Shown piece by piece: positions 1 through 7,996 of a stretch of DNA of 27,077 nucleotides. The notes under the pieces were generated by a model. The model was not told the DNA's origin and made no database searches. It worked only from the letters and a program-made list of their open reading frames with translations. Each line of letters starts with the position of its first letter. Position 1 is the stretch's first letter. The stretch is from a virus. Location: positions 1-27,077 of IMG/VR virus record IMGVR_UViG_3300030117_002970. One strand, 5' to 3'. Both the position numbers and the translations under genes were made by a program.

Positions 1-2
1 AT

Positions 3-2957
3 ATTACTGGAACAGGGTACGCACTCGCTGACTTGAAACTAGGAACATTAGAAGCAACGACATTAGATATCTCAGGGAATGCAGATATTGATGGTACGTT
101 AGAAGCAGATGCTATTACCGTAGGAAGTGTTGCTCTAGCAGAAGTAATACAAGACACAGTAGGAGCCATGTTCAGTAGCAATACTGAGACTAACATTACT
201 GTAGACTACCAAGATGCTGACGGAACCATTGACCTAGAGGTAGCGGCAGGTACTGTTGGAGATGGACTCACTCTAGCGAATGGTGCAGATAACAGAATAA
301 TCACTGCTACCAGTACAACTGCATTGAACGGAGAGGCGAATCTGACATGGGATGGAACTAGTTTAGGAGTAGGCACTACTGCCCCAGTTAGCAAGTTGCA
401 TGTTGAGAAAACCGCCTACGACTTCGACTCATCACCCGCAGATGGTGACTTCCATCTCATGCTCAAAGCCACAGAAACAAGCACTGCCGGAGATGCAGTC
501 TCAATTGGTTTTGCACAGTCAAGTGATGGTACAACAGTAGGTGCGAAGATAAGCCATCTTATCAATGAAGACGGAAACCATTCATTTTCAAGAGGGTCAT
601 TAGTATTCTCAACTAATGATACTGCTTCTGCCGGAGATACAACCGCAGAGAGGATGAGGATAACATCAGCAGGTAATATGGGAATAGGTAGCAATGCACC
701 TGCATCTTTACTACACGTTGGTTCAAATGCATATGAATTATCAAGTGGTGCTTATCTAGTAAGTAGCGAACAACGTACTGCTAAGATGGTCATCCATGCT
801 GATGATGCAAACACCAACTGGTATTCTCAAGAAATTGGACTTGCCTTACATAATGAAGACCCAACAGATAACAACTGGGCTCCTCACATAGCATTCACTA
901 CTCATGAAGATGATGATGGTAATCCTGCTAATGCAAACCCTGTAGCAGTAGCAGCTATCTCGGCCACATATAACACTAGAGTTGCAAACGGATGGGCTAA
1001 AGGAGACTTAGTTTTCTTCACCAACAATGCTGGCTCAGGTAATGCTGAAAGGATGAGAATAGATTCTGCTGGTAATATTGGCATAGGTACTACGAGTCCT
1101 TCAACAGAACTCCATGTATCGGGTGCTGACCATCCTTCAATAAGAGTCACTGGAACTGACAATGCTAATGCTGACCCTGCAATTGAGTTATTGGGAACTG
1201 CTGATAACTTTACCGAAGGTGGGCAACTATGGTATGATAACGGTACAGGGGTTCTTCACCTTGCATCACTTTACGACAACGATGCCGCAGACATACAATT
1301 CCATACAAAGACTGCCGCAGATAGAAGCACTTCAAATGTAAGGATGACAATCGCAGGTGATGGCAAGGTAGGGATAGGAGACACCAACCCTATTGCGGCA
1401 AAACTTCATGTTGAGGTATCAGGAGATACTACGACATATGCCTCAACAAATGAAACGTATCGTTATGCAATGCTATTGAGAAATAACACAGATACTACAG
1501 ATGCCTTCACAGGTATAGCATTCGATGTCAGTTCAGAAACAGACTTTGACAGTATGGGAGCATCAATAGCGGCGGTAAGAGATACAAGCGCAGGTTCTAC
1601 TGCGGCTAATCACGATGCCAATCTAGTCTTTGCTACTAATGATGCAGGTGATGATGGCCTATCAGAGAGAATGAGAATCACCCATGATGGCCTTGTCGGA
1701 ATAGGCAATACAGACCCTAGTGAAAAACTAGATGTTGCAGGTAATGTGCTTGTAAACAACAATGGAAGTGTTCTAGCCAATGGTTCAGGCTATCTAAAAC
1801 TAGGAAATACTAACAGTGGTCACGTTCATATTCATGGAGATACAGGTAGTTCAATTGTCGAAGGATTTGGAAACCACTTGGTTTTACAGACTGTTCGTGA
1901 CGGTGACGACATACGATTCAGGGTTAATGCAGGGGGAACAGAATCCGATGGTACGCAAGCAGAAGCCGTGATTATAGAGGGCAACACAGGTAATGTCGGA
2001 ATAGGCACTACAAGTCCCTCAATGCCACTTCATGTTGAAAGTGCAGACAATGACTTAGCACTATTCAAATCAACAGATGCAAACGCGGGGATAAAGATAG
2101 ACACACCTAATGATGGATATGCAGTAGTGTTCTTCTCAGAAGCGGGAACTAACAAGTGGAGTCTTGGTAAGTTAGCAAGCAACTCGGATAAGTTCTCCAT
2201 CTATGATGAGGTGAATACCACACCGAGGCTAGTCATTGACACATCGGGTAATGTCGGAATAGGCACTACGAGTCCTGCTTTCCCATTAGAGGTAGATGGC
2301 TTTATTTCAACAGCAAGTGGAATTGTGCATACAGGAGATACTAACAACACCATTACATTTGGTACTGATACTCAATCTTTCAACACTGACTCAAATACTA
2401 GGATGCACATAACAAGCGCAGGTAGGGTTGGAATAGGCACTACGAGTCCCGAAGCGGAATTGCAAGTTGCGGGTAGTGCGGTTGTTAATTACGCCTTAGC
2501 ACACGGCGGAGAAACTTCGCAAAACAGAATTATCTTTACGACTGGCACTCAGTCATTCCAAACTGGCGGAACCGACAGGATGGTTATCGCCTCTAGTGGA
2601 GCAGTCACAGTAGCAGGTGCATTTTCAGCCGCTACGAAGTCTTTCGATATAGAACACCCAACAAAAGAGGGGATGAGACTACATCACGGTTCTCTGGAAG
2701 GACCGGAACACGGTGTCTACATCAGAGGCAGATTAGAGGGAGATGTAATCGAACTACCTGACTACTGGCTAGGTCTAGTTGATGAGGATACAATCACAGT
2801 TCAACTGACTCCCAACAAGGGATTCCAACAGATATACGTTGACCACATAGAGAACAACAAGGTGTATGTTGGAACTCAGACTGATACTCCAATAGACTGC
2901 TTCTACTTCATACAGGCCGAGAGAAAAGATGTCGAGAAGATGGTGGTGGAATACTAA
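3..2957 (+). CDS. Giant tail-fibre-like protein, 5'-truncated by window edge
   Basis: The frame is open to the window edge: upstream of the first possible start (TTG at 33) it still reads ITGTGYALAD, so the true start lies outside. At least 984 residues are visible. The body alternates two motif types: RM(R/H)ITSAG-like strands and (N/K/R)(V/I)GIGTTSP-like turns followed by LHV. Eight such turns lie between about bases 361 and 2450. This is typical of beta-structured trimeric phage tail fibres. The last ~105 residues form a distinct C-terminal domain starting SFDIEHPTKEG, with LEGPEHGVYIRG, PDYW and ERKDVEKMVVEY. As I recall, this domain type is common at the ends of marine (cyano)phage fibre proteins. 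Likely role: host recognition at the virion tail. The stop overlaps the next start by one base (TAATG). Exact tail position is not determinable. Confidence 0.8.
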   Translation: MTGTGYALADLKLGTLEATTLDISGNADIDGTLEADAITVGSVALAEVIQDTVGAMFSSNTETNITVDYQDADGTIDLEVAAGTVGDGLTLANGADNRIITATSTTALNGEANLTWDGTSLGVGTTAPVSKLHVEKTAYDFDSSPADGDFHLMLKATETSTAGDAVSIGFAQSSDGTTVGAKISHLINEDGNHSFSRGSLVFSTNDTASAGDTTAERMRITSAGNMGIGSNAPASLLHVGSNAYELSSGAYLVSSEQRTAKMVIHADDANTNWYSQEIGLALHNEDPTDNNWAPHIAFTTHEDDDGNPANANPVAVAAISATYNTRVANGWAKGDLVFFTNNAGSGNAERMRIDSAGNIGIGTTSPSTELHVSGADHPSIRVTGTDNANADPAIELLGTADNFTEGGQLWYDNGTGVLHLASLYDNDAADIQFHTKTAADRSTSNVRMTIAGDGKVGIGDTNPIAAKLHVEVSGDTTTYASTNETYRYAMLLRNNTDTTDAFTGIAFDVSSETDFDSMGASIAAVRDTSAGSTAANHDANLVFATNDAGDDGLSERMRITHDGLVGIGNTDPSEKLDVAGNVLVNNNGSVLANGSGYLKLGNTNSGHVHIHGDTGSSIVEGFGNHLVLQTVRDGDDIRFRVNAGGTESDGTQAEAVIIEGNTGNVGIGTTSPSMPLHVESADNDLALFKSTDANAGIKIDTPNDGYAVVFFSEAGTNKWSLGKLASNSDKFSIYDEVNTTPRLVIDTSGNVGIGTTSPAFPLEVDGFISTASGIVHTGDTNNTITFGTDTQSFNTDSNTRMHITSAGRVGIGTTSPEAELQVAGSAVVNYALAHGGETSQNRIIFTTGTQSFQTGGTDRMVIASSGAVTVAGAFSAATKSFDIEHPTKEGMRLHHGSLEGPEHGVYIRGRLEGDVIELPDYWLGLVDEDTITVQLTPNKGFQQIYVDHIENNKVYVGTQTDTPIDCFYFIQAERKDVEKMVVEY
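361..2450 (+). repeat. GIGTTSP-type tail-fibre repeat units
   Basis: Eight degenerate copies of a short coding unit (GVGTTAP, GIGSNAP, GIGTTSP, GIGDTNP, GIGNTDP, then three GIGTTSP) lie near bases 361, 672, 1072, 1365, 1691, 1990, 2248 and 2424. Spacing is irregular, about 180-390 bases. The last copies are nearly identical as DNA: 1989-2011 matches 2247-2269 over 23 bases, and 2256-2275 matches 2430-2449 over 20 bases. They are part of the fibre gene, not a CRISPR array. Near-identical units could recombine and change fibre length. Confidence 0.8.
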
Positions 2958-3688
2958 TGCACTATGGTCCCAAAGTAACACAGGCTAACATGGATTATTG
3001 TATTGACATACAGAATCCAAAAAATGGCACTAACACGGATTCACAAACCGGAGTTGCTAGTGATATTTCTACGGGTGCTACTGTCACAGTTAGTGGTGCT
3101 GTTTACAATGCATCGAACAAATCCTTTGATTTTGATGGAACAAATGACTTCGTTCAGATTGCACACGATAACTATCCTGCTACCTTTGCTGACCCATTCT
3201 CGTTAGAATGTTGGATATATGTACCTACAGGCTCTACTTGGGACAATGGATTTCGGGGGTCGATACTATGCAGAGGCAACTATGATGGCTCTCATGGGCT
3301 ATGGCGACATTCAACTGATTTGGTAGTAAGCGCATGGTGTAGAGTCAGAGCATCTGACAATACAGTAACAATCAAAGAAAGAACAGTTAGCATATCGAAT
3401 GATGAATGGACTCATTTGGCTATGACATGGGAGAATGACACTCTGATTGCAATATACAAGAATGGGGAACTAGGTCAGTCTATGGACCCCGGCGATTTGA
3501 ATGCCGCAGGTTCATTATACAATGCCGACCAAAACGATTGGATATTCTGTGGCAAAAATGCCGCAAGTGGAGCGCAAAGTAGTTTCTTTGACGGCCAAGC
3601 GTCAATGGCTAGAATGTATAGAAGAGCGTTAACAGCGGCAGAAGTCAAACAGAATTTTGAAGCGACTAGAGGGAGATTTGGTGTATGA
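2957..3688 (+). CDS. LamG/concanavalin A-like lectin-fold protein 1 (tail adhesin)
   Basis: 243 aa. The pattern is that of a LamG/pentraxin-type jelly roll: a central FDFDGTNDFVQI strand near residue 55, LECWIYV, WTHLAMTWEND and IYKNGELGQ. It ends in MARMYRRALTAAEVKQNF, the usual closing signature of such domains. No signal peptide is present, which fits a virion protein. Likely role: glycan or cell-surface binding at the tail tip. The start overlaps the fibre stop by one base, and its stop overlaps the next start by four bases (ATGA). Two more proteins of the same fold lie downstream with low mutual identity, so this is an old tandem expansion. Ligand unknown. Confidence 0.75.
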   Translation: MHYGPKVTQANMDYCIDIQNPKNGTNTDSQTGVASDISTGATVTVSGAVYNASNKSFDFDGTNDFVQIAHDNYPATFADPFSLECWIYVPTGSTWDNGFRGSILCRGNYDGSHGLWRHSTDLVVSAWCRVRASDNTVTIKERTVSISNDEWTHLAMTWENDTLIAIYKNGELGQSMDPGDLNAAGSLYNADQNDWIFCGKNAASGAQSSFFDGQASMARMYRRALTAAEVKQNFEATRGRFGV

Positions 3689-4017
3689 ACACGTATTACA
3701 TAATTGATTCATCTGATTTGGAATTAGTAGATTTTACTAAGACTCTAGACGATAGAGAAACAATAAGACTCAATGTAGAGGAGACAAGAGCATTAGTACG
3801 ATGGGTGGAAAGATGCAATTGTTGTGATAGGAAGTTCCCAAAGCCCTCTTTTATGAACAAGATAAAAGATGCAGAAGGGCCGTATAATCAAGTTGAGATG
3901 AGACAGATAATTCTAGGGGATGAGTGGAACGAACCAGTAGTAGAAGAAGACATCTATGCTCCTGATTATGAACCATTAACTTTTGAAGACGCAATGAACA
4001 AATCGGAGGAAGAGTAA
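3685..4017 (+). CDS. Unknown 110-aa protein between lectin genes
   Basis: I do not recognise this protein. It is acidic with a Glu-rich C-terminus, and carries CNCCDRKF near residues 44-51, whose cysteines could bind a metal or be redox active. No membrane segment or signal peptide is visible. It overlaps the upstream lectin gene by ATGA and shares one base with the next start (TAATG). The next gene's ribosome-binding site (GGAGGAAGAG) is embedded in the codons for its EEE tail. Position suggests a tail-adhesin accessory, possibly a chaperone, but this is only context. Confidence 0.6.
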   Translation: MNTYYIIDSSDLELVDFTKTLDDRETIRLNVEETRALVRWVERCNCCDRKFPKPSFMNKIKDAEGPYNQVEMRQIILGDEWNEPVVEEDIYAPDYEPLTFEDAMNKSEEE

Positions 4018-4748
4018 TGGGATTTTACAATGGTGCTAGGGTCGTTGATGATGGTTTGGTTTTCGCTTTGGATGCGGGTAATTCTAAGTGTTTCTCTAAT
4101 GGAGCAACTACCGCTACTTGTTTGGTTTCTGGATACTCTGTGACAGGGGCTAATGGTAATCCCGGTAGTGGTACGCATACCAAAAGCGATGCCAACATGC
4201 CAGCGTATAATTCTGCCAAGGGAGGGGTTTTCGACTTTGACGGAGAGCGTGGGATGAACGTCGAGGGTGACTTAGGTGGTTCAGGTAGTGGAGCCGCTAG
4301 TTGGTGCGTGTGGTACAACAAGAGTGCTAATGGGGCCGCGGGTGGAAATACGGACTACTTCTTTGATGGTAGGAATGACGGTGGTAATTGGTGTCTGTCG
4401 AACTACCAGAGCCATAACGTAAACTGGCATTCTACATTGGAGTACAATGACGGTGGTTCCTTCACGGCAAACAACACAAACATATTCAATGATGCATTTC
4501 ACTATCTCGTAGTGACATCTGATTCCAGTGGGTCGAAGGTCTACATCGATGGAGTCGATGTGACAGGCACGGCAGATACAACAAATTCCTGTGATGAGGA
4601 ATTCGGCAATAATTTCAGAATAGGAACTAGATACACCACTTCCGGGGAATGGTCAGGCTACATGGGAGTAATCAAACTATACAACAAGAAACTCTCGGAT
4701 GCAGAAGTATTGCAGAACTACAATGCACATAAAGGGAGGTTTATCTGA
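4017..4748 (+). CDS. LamG/concanavalin A-like lectin-fold protein 2 (tail adhesin)
   Basis: 243 aa. It opens with VFALDAGNSKC, has VFDFDGERGM, a Gly/Ser/Asn-rich central sheet region, VYIDGVDV, and closes with IKLYNKKLSDAEVLQNYNAHKGRF, the canonical end of LamG-type phage adhesins. The GGAGGAAGAG ribosome-binding site sits just before the ATG. Compared with the protein at 2957 it differs greatly in the central region but keeps the closing helix. Likely a receptor-binding or virion-decorating protein. Its stop shares one base with the next start (TGATG). Confidence 0.75.
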   Translation: MGFYNGARVVDDGLVFALDAGNSKCFSNGATTATCLVSGYSVTGANGNPGSGTHTKSDANMPAYNSAKGGVFDFDGERGMNVEGDLGGSGSGAASWCVWYNKSANGAAGGNTDYFFDGRNDGGNWCLSNYQSHNVNWHSTLEYNDGGSFTANNTNIFNDAFHYLVVTSDSSGSKVYIDGVDVTGTADTTNSCDEEFGNNFRIGTRYTTSGEWSGYMGVIKLYNKKLSDAEVLQNYNAHKGRFI

Positions 4749-5482
4749 TGGGTGTAGCAGGTGGGCCTTCGATTCCGCAAAGCGGTATGCAGTTGAATCT
4801 GGATGCTTCCAATAGCAAGAGTTCTCCCGGTAGCGGAACGACTTGGACTGATGTAAGCGGAAATGGTAGAGACTTTACTTGGTCATCTGCACCCACATAC
4901 AATACAAGACCTGTTGTTGGTGGATATCAACAACCGGATTCGATTGATTCGGCTATGGCTAGTGGCCCTGCCTCTAATTCCTTTGGAATAGACTCATCGA
5001 GTGGTGCTTCCTTTGTCTTCTACTGCACTAATGATTCTATAACGGCTAAGTCTGCTTTCAAGTGGTATATGGGAGATGGTACTGGAACTGACGCTAGAGG
5101 ATACTTTGCACATTTACCGTGGAGCAATTCTCAGATTTACTTTGATACCAACGGTTCAACTTCTACTAGTAGTGGGGGTGGTAGAGTAAACACTAGTAGT
5201 AATCCGGGTAGTCATGTCAATTACTTTTGGGTTCACGTTTTCACCAAATCAGCAGATGGTGCAACTATGAAGATATATCGAGATGGAGAGGAAATAGCAT
5301 CGAGAACAAATGCAGGTGCTTGTCCGACATTGAGTGATGACGCGGCAACTGTTGGTGGAGATGATGTGTATGCAAGTGGCTGGGATGCCAAGATGGGTGC
5401 TTTTCTCTGCTACAACAGGGAACTCAGTGCGACAGAGGTAAAGCAAATAACTGCCGCATTGCGTGGAAGGGATGGTGCTTAG
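4748..5482 (+). CDS. LamG/concanavalin A-like lectin-fold protein 3 (tail adhesin)
   Basis: 244 aa. It opens with MQLNLDASNSKS followed by WTDVSGNGRDF, a very common start of phage LamG-like proteins. It continues with KIYRDGEEIAS and ends with FLCYNRELSATEVKQI, then a short RGRDGA tail. Ribosome-binding site GGGAGG at 4735-4740. It is more similar in architecture to gene 2 than to gene 1. Together the three genes make a tandem adhesin array, which in phages commonly governs host range. Ligand specificity cannot be inferred from sequence. Confidence 0.75.
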   Translation: MGVAGGPSIPQSGMQLNLDASNSKSSPGSGTTWTDVSGNGRDFTWSSAPTYNTRPVVGGYQQPDSIDSAMASGPASNSFGIDSSSGASFVFYCTNDSITAKSAFKWYMGDGTGTDARGYFAHLPWSNSQIYFDTNGSTSTSSGGGRVNTSSNPGSHVNYFWVHVFTKSADGATMKIYRDGEEIASRTNAGACPTLSDDAATVGGDDVYASGWDAKMGAFLCYNRELSATEVKQITAALRGRDGA

Positions 5483-6835
5483 ATGGCAGATAGCGATAAG
5501 GACATCCTGATTACTCCGAATGTGAGTCAGACTTCCCAACCAGAAATCAAACTGGTAGGTAAGGACAACTCTCCAATGTATCTCAAGGTGTTGGATGACA
5601 ATACCCTATCCTTTGAAGGGACAGAGGGACAGGTTTTCTCAATCGGACCTACGATGTCAAGCGGTGATATATTCAGCGTCAATGACATATCAGGTATTCA
5701 AAGCATGAAAGTTAATGCGGATGGAACTATAACAATAGACGCACAGACTAAATCAACTACGATAAAGAATAGTGCATCTAACACTTCTACTCTCATTCTT
5801 TCCAATAACAACGCAGATGCAGTTGATGGGCCTATCTTGGAATTCTTCCGAGATTCTGCTTCACCCGCAGATAACGACCATATGGGAAGTCTAGTCTTCA
5901 CAGGTAGGGATGACGCAGGAAACAAGCAAGAGTATGGTAGAATAACAATGCATAATGATGATGCTACTGCGGCATCTAATGGTGGAGAGTTAGTATTCAA
6001 ACTCACAGAAGCAAATTCCGATGAGCAAGAATACATGAGACTCCGAGCATCCTCTAGACAGATTGAGTTCAATACACAATCAGATGATATTGACCTCACT
6101 TACAATACAGACGCTACTAATGATTTTTTCTTCATCAATGCTGGCACACAACGGATAGGAGTTGGGGATGCTGGTTCTGCTCCTGACCATCTATTACACC
6201 TAGAGGGAATAGATGGTGGTAATGGAGAATTATTCGTTGAAAGAGCCAGTGGTGCAGGAATAAAAACACAGGCACAATCGGCCACAGGAGTATTCGGAAC
6301 CTCGACCAATCACACTCTAGCATTGATGACGAATGGTTCTCAGAGAGTCAAGATAAACAATGTCGGGGGAATCGAAGCAGTATCGAATGCGAATGGTTGG
6401 AACCTTTGGCATAAATTGACTTTTGGTGCATTGGATTATGGAACTGCCACAGGTCAGGGTAATGGACTGAAATTATTGACATTTGATGATAACGAAGCAG
6501 GTCTACCGAAATACGCCTTACCTAGAGATATCACCATACGAGCAGTTGCATTTCACACCAATGGAGTTGTTCTTTCTGGTTCTGATGCTCAAGTGTTTAG
6601 GATATTCGCAAATGGAGATGCAGGAACAGGAACGCTAACTAATATCTCTTACAACGCCAGTCAATTCACAAGACAGAATAGTGAGAACTCTAATGCAACT
6701 GACCATTATCTAGTAGTCACAGGAGTAGATGCTTCATACAGTGCAGGGGATACACTAGCATGTAGAAGGGAATCCGGTGCAGTGGACATGGGTGATTACG
6801 TGGTACATATTTGGTATAGTATTGATAACGCTTAG
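5483..6835 (+). CDS. Second tail-fibre-like protein
   Basis: 450 aa, starting immediately after the preceding stop. The N-terminal ~200 residues have fibre-like strand repeats (MKVNADGTITID, EYMRLRASSRQIEF). A single RIGVGDAGSAPDHLLHLEG unit near residue 225 matches the GIGTTSP-LHV unit of the first fibre gene. From about residue 300 a different globular domain follows (YALPRDITIRAVAFHTNG ... YVVHIWYSIDN), rich in beta strands. This resembles C-terminal tip domains of marine phage fibres, but I do not recognise a named family. Likely a shorter fibre or whisker acting with the first fibre and the lectins. Confidence 0.65.
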   Translation: MADSDKDILITPNVSQTSQPEIKLVGKDNSPMYLKVLDDNTLSFEGTEGQVFSIGPTMSSGDIFSVNDISGIQSMKVNADGTITIDAQTKSTTIKNSASNTSTLILSNNNADAVDGPILEFFRDSASPADNDHMGSLVFTGRDDAGNKQEYGRITMHNDDATAASNGGELVFKLTEANSDEQEYMRLRASSRQIEFNTQSDDIDLTYNTDATNDFFFINAGTQRIGVGDAGSAPDHLLHLEGIDGGNGELFVERASGAGIKTQAQSATGVFGTSTNHTLALMTNGSQRVKINNVGGIEAVSNANGWNLWHKLTFGALDYGTATGQGNGLKLLTFDDNEAGLPKYALPRDITIRAVAFHTNGVVLSGSDAQVFRIFANGDAGTGTLTNISYNASQFTRQNSENSNATDHYLVVTGVDASYSAGDTLACRRESGAVDMGDYVVHIWYSIDNA

Positions 6836-6840
6836 GTGAT
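6834..6840 (+). promoter_or_regulatory. Ribosome-binding site AGGTGAT for the tail chaperone-like gene
   Basis: AGGTGAT is the exact complement of the archaeal 16S rRNA 3' end and lies three bases before the ATG at 6844. It overlaps the stop of the preceding fibre gene. Confidence 0.6.
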
Positions 6841-6843
6841 AAT

Positions 6844-7158
6844 ATGGTTGAACATGGTGAAGAAGAGCAGGAAAGAAACCCAAACGTGACAGTGGATTAC
6901 AATGTGGGTCCGGGTCATTCGTTATATGATGAGACAGAAGCAGATGCATTTGCTTGGGAGGAACTCAGAGCGAAAAGAAACTTCCGCTTGAAGAGAGTAG
7001 ATGTGTATCAAGGGGTCTTACTTTACAATACCTTGACAGAGGCACAACAGACTGAGTTGGCTACATACAGACAGGCACTTCTGGATTTGCCAAGTGACTA
7101 TGATGACCCATATGAAGCGATGGCAAACCTACCAACAATACCATCTTGGCTAAATTAA
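6844..7158 (+). CDS. Phage tail assembly chaperone-like protein (Phage_tail_APC type)
   Basis: 104 aa. The C-terminal ~65 residues read RAKRNFRLKRVDVYQ, then LTEAQQTELATYRQALLDLP and a closing IPSWLN. This is the layout of the Phage_tail_APC family (RN.LL..TDW ... W..YRQALRDLP ... P). Such small proteins are usually encoded at the end of tail-fibre clusters and assist tail or fibre assembly without always being in the virion. It is the last gene of the plus-strand module and faces minus-strand genes. The acidic, Tyr-rich N-terminal ~40 residues are not recognised. Confidence 0.7.
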   Translation: MVEHGEEEQERNPNVTVDYNVGPGHSLYDETEADAFAWEELRAKRNFRLKRVDVYQGVLLYNTLTEAQQTELATYRQALLDLPSDYDDPYEAMANLPTIPSWLN

Positions 7159-7265
7159 CTCGCAGTCCCACCATCGAAAGCGGTTCAATCTGACCTTCTT
7201 CAACGGTAAATCCAAAATGCAACCCCATTGTAAATTAGTTTTCTAAATGACCGTTTTACCCCACC
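7159..7265. other. Convergent intergenic spacer between tail module and minus-strand micro-operon
   Basis: About 107 bases between two converging stop codons. It contains short T-runs readable from both strands (around 7230-7258), consistent with T-tract archaeal termination from both sides. I see no strong hairpin. Confidence 0.35.
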
Positions 7266-7427
7266 CTAGAGAGCCTCACTTTTGGCCCACTCCATTGCAA
7301 GGTAGTCCAACCTACCCAACCACGAAATTAGACCGCTTGCGAGGACTACTAGGTAGGGAGCATAGAAACCCAAAGGCACTTCAATACTAAAATTATCTAG
7401 AAGGCTCATGTCCAAAATTTCAATCAT
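7266..7427 (-). CDS. 53-aa membrane microprotein
   Basis: Begins MIEILDMSLLDNF and holds one hydrophobic segment (YAPYLVVLASGLISWLG, residues ~22-38), then a short amphipathic tail ending AKSEAL. Its ATG overlaps the stop of the 40-aa gene by ATGA, strong evidence for translation. With the three upstream genes it forms a four-gene cluster at the structural/replication junction. Possible roles include holin-like lysis or envelope modification, by position only. Confidence 0.6.
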   Translation of the reverse strand: MIEILDMSLLDNFSIEVPLGFYAPYLVVLASGLISWLGRLDYLAMEWAKSEAL

Positions 7428-7546
7428 GTGTCCTCACTCCTGAAATACTTGGCTAGTTCCTTGAACTCATTCACTAAAAGAAATGTAGCACAGAAGAAAA
7501 AGAAACCCATCAAAATATAGACGGGTAGAAAAGGGCTATACTCCAA
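7424..7546 (-). CDS. 40-aa membrane microprotein
   Basis: Likely TTG start two codons after the preceding stop, with GGGAG about nine bases upstream; an internal ATG at residue 13 is the alternative. One very hydrophobic segment (VYILMGFFFFCATFLLV, residues ~9-25) is followed by a charged helix (NEFKELAKYFRSED). Stop and next start overlap as ATGA. Function not recognised. Confidence 0.55.
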   Translation of the reverse strand: MEYSPFLPVYILMGFFFFCATFLLVNEFKELAKYFRSEDT

Positions 7547-7549
7547 CTC

Positions 7550-7618
7550 TCATTTCTCCCTGTACAGTTCCCCTTGATTGTAATAAATCTCAAACTCAAT
7601 TTTAGTAGTGTGTATCAT
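7550..7618 (-). CDS. 22-aa microprotein
   Basis: Reads MIHTTKIEFEIYYNQGELYR plus EK. The start overlaps the previous stop by ATGA, and its last codons (AGG GAG AAA) contain the ribosome-binding site of the next gene. It may be a real peptide or mainly a translational coupler. Confidence 0.4.
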   Translation of the reverse strand: MIHTTKIEFEIYYNQGELYREK

Positions 7619-7704
7619 GTAACCTGTGCCACCCAGTAGTCCCAGTCCCAATCAGGGTGTTTTTTCTTCATCGAATCAATATGCCTATCTTTCTCATTAG
7701 CCAT
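7615..7704 (-). CDS. 29-aa microprotein, first gene of the junction cluster
   Basis: Reads MANEKDRHIDSMKKKHPDWD and then WDYWVAQVT, with four tryptophan/tyrosine residues close together near the C-terminus. An excellent ribosome-binding site GGGAGG (7718-7713) lies eight bases upstream of the ATG. Not recognised. The strong initiation site and overlap with the next gene are the main support. Confidence 0.5.
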   Translation of the reverse strand: MANEKDRHIDSMKKKHPDWDWDYWVAQVT

Positions 7705-7727
7705 TCAGTTTTCCTCCCAACATCCAT

Positions 7728-7748
7728 GTGGTGCAGAATTTACACCAC
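7728..7748. repeat. Inverted repeat GTGGTG-N9-CACCAC
   Basis: A 6-bp perfect inverted repeat in the leader of the minus-strand micro-operon, 10 bases upstream of its ribosome-binding site. It could be an operator or a leader hairpin. Confidence 0.35.
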
Positions 7749-7853
7749 TAGTTATTTTACTTTTTTATTAGATGTGAAATTTTTTGTTGTGTAGTGCAGA
7801 CTTTCGACTGGGCCGCAACCAGTTTCGGAAGTGAAAAATCACACATTTATTCG

Positions 7854-7861
7854 TATTTAAA
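7854..7861 (-). promoter_or_regulatory. Candidate archaeal TATA box (TTTAAATA)
   Basis: On the minus strand CGAAG-TTTAAATA resembles a BRE/TATA element. Expected initiation ~25 bases downstream gives a ~125-base leader before the micro-operon. An alternative AT-rich element (TAATAAAAAAG, about 7757-7768) lies closer. Which is used cannot be decided from sequence. Confidence 0.35.
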
Positions 7862-7957
7862 CTTCGGAGGAGGGTCTTTTTACACAAAAAATAGTTTATT
7901 CCTAATGCAGAACGAATTCGTGAGGATTCGACTAGTAAAAGTCACAATTTTTGCGAT

Positions 7958-7996
7958 AAAAAAAGCGGAGCCTTGGCCGGAAATTAATCCGACCAA
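7958..7996 (-). terminator. Hairpin plus T7 tract ending the replication gene run
   Basis: Minus strand: TTGGTCGGA (7996-7988), six-base loop, TCCGGCCAA (7981-7973), a 9-bp stem with one mismatch. Eight bases further is a run of seven T (7964-7958). It sits at the stop codon of the last minus-strand zinc-ribbon gene, the right place for a terminator of the long unidirectional cluster. Confidence 0.5.

Noticed and set aside
361-2450. CRISPR-like direct repeats
   Set aside because: Repeats are in-frame coding units of a fibre protein with unequal, long spacing and degenerate sequence.
5698-6099. 133-aa minus-strand frame opposite the second fibre gene
   Set aside because: A shadow of the coding strand; Ser/Leu-rich low-information protein without start signals.
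7061-7228. 55-aa minus-strand frame (MGLHFGFTVEEG...) continuing the micro-operon
   Set aside because: It is mostly antisense to the tail-chaperone-like gene, has no ribosome-binding site and does not overlap the preceding stop.
7780-7830. Possible tRNA-like fold near 7801-7830
   Set aside because: Only one 5-bp hairpin forms; there are no acceptor, anticodon and T arms.
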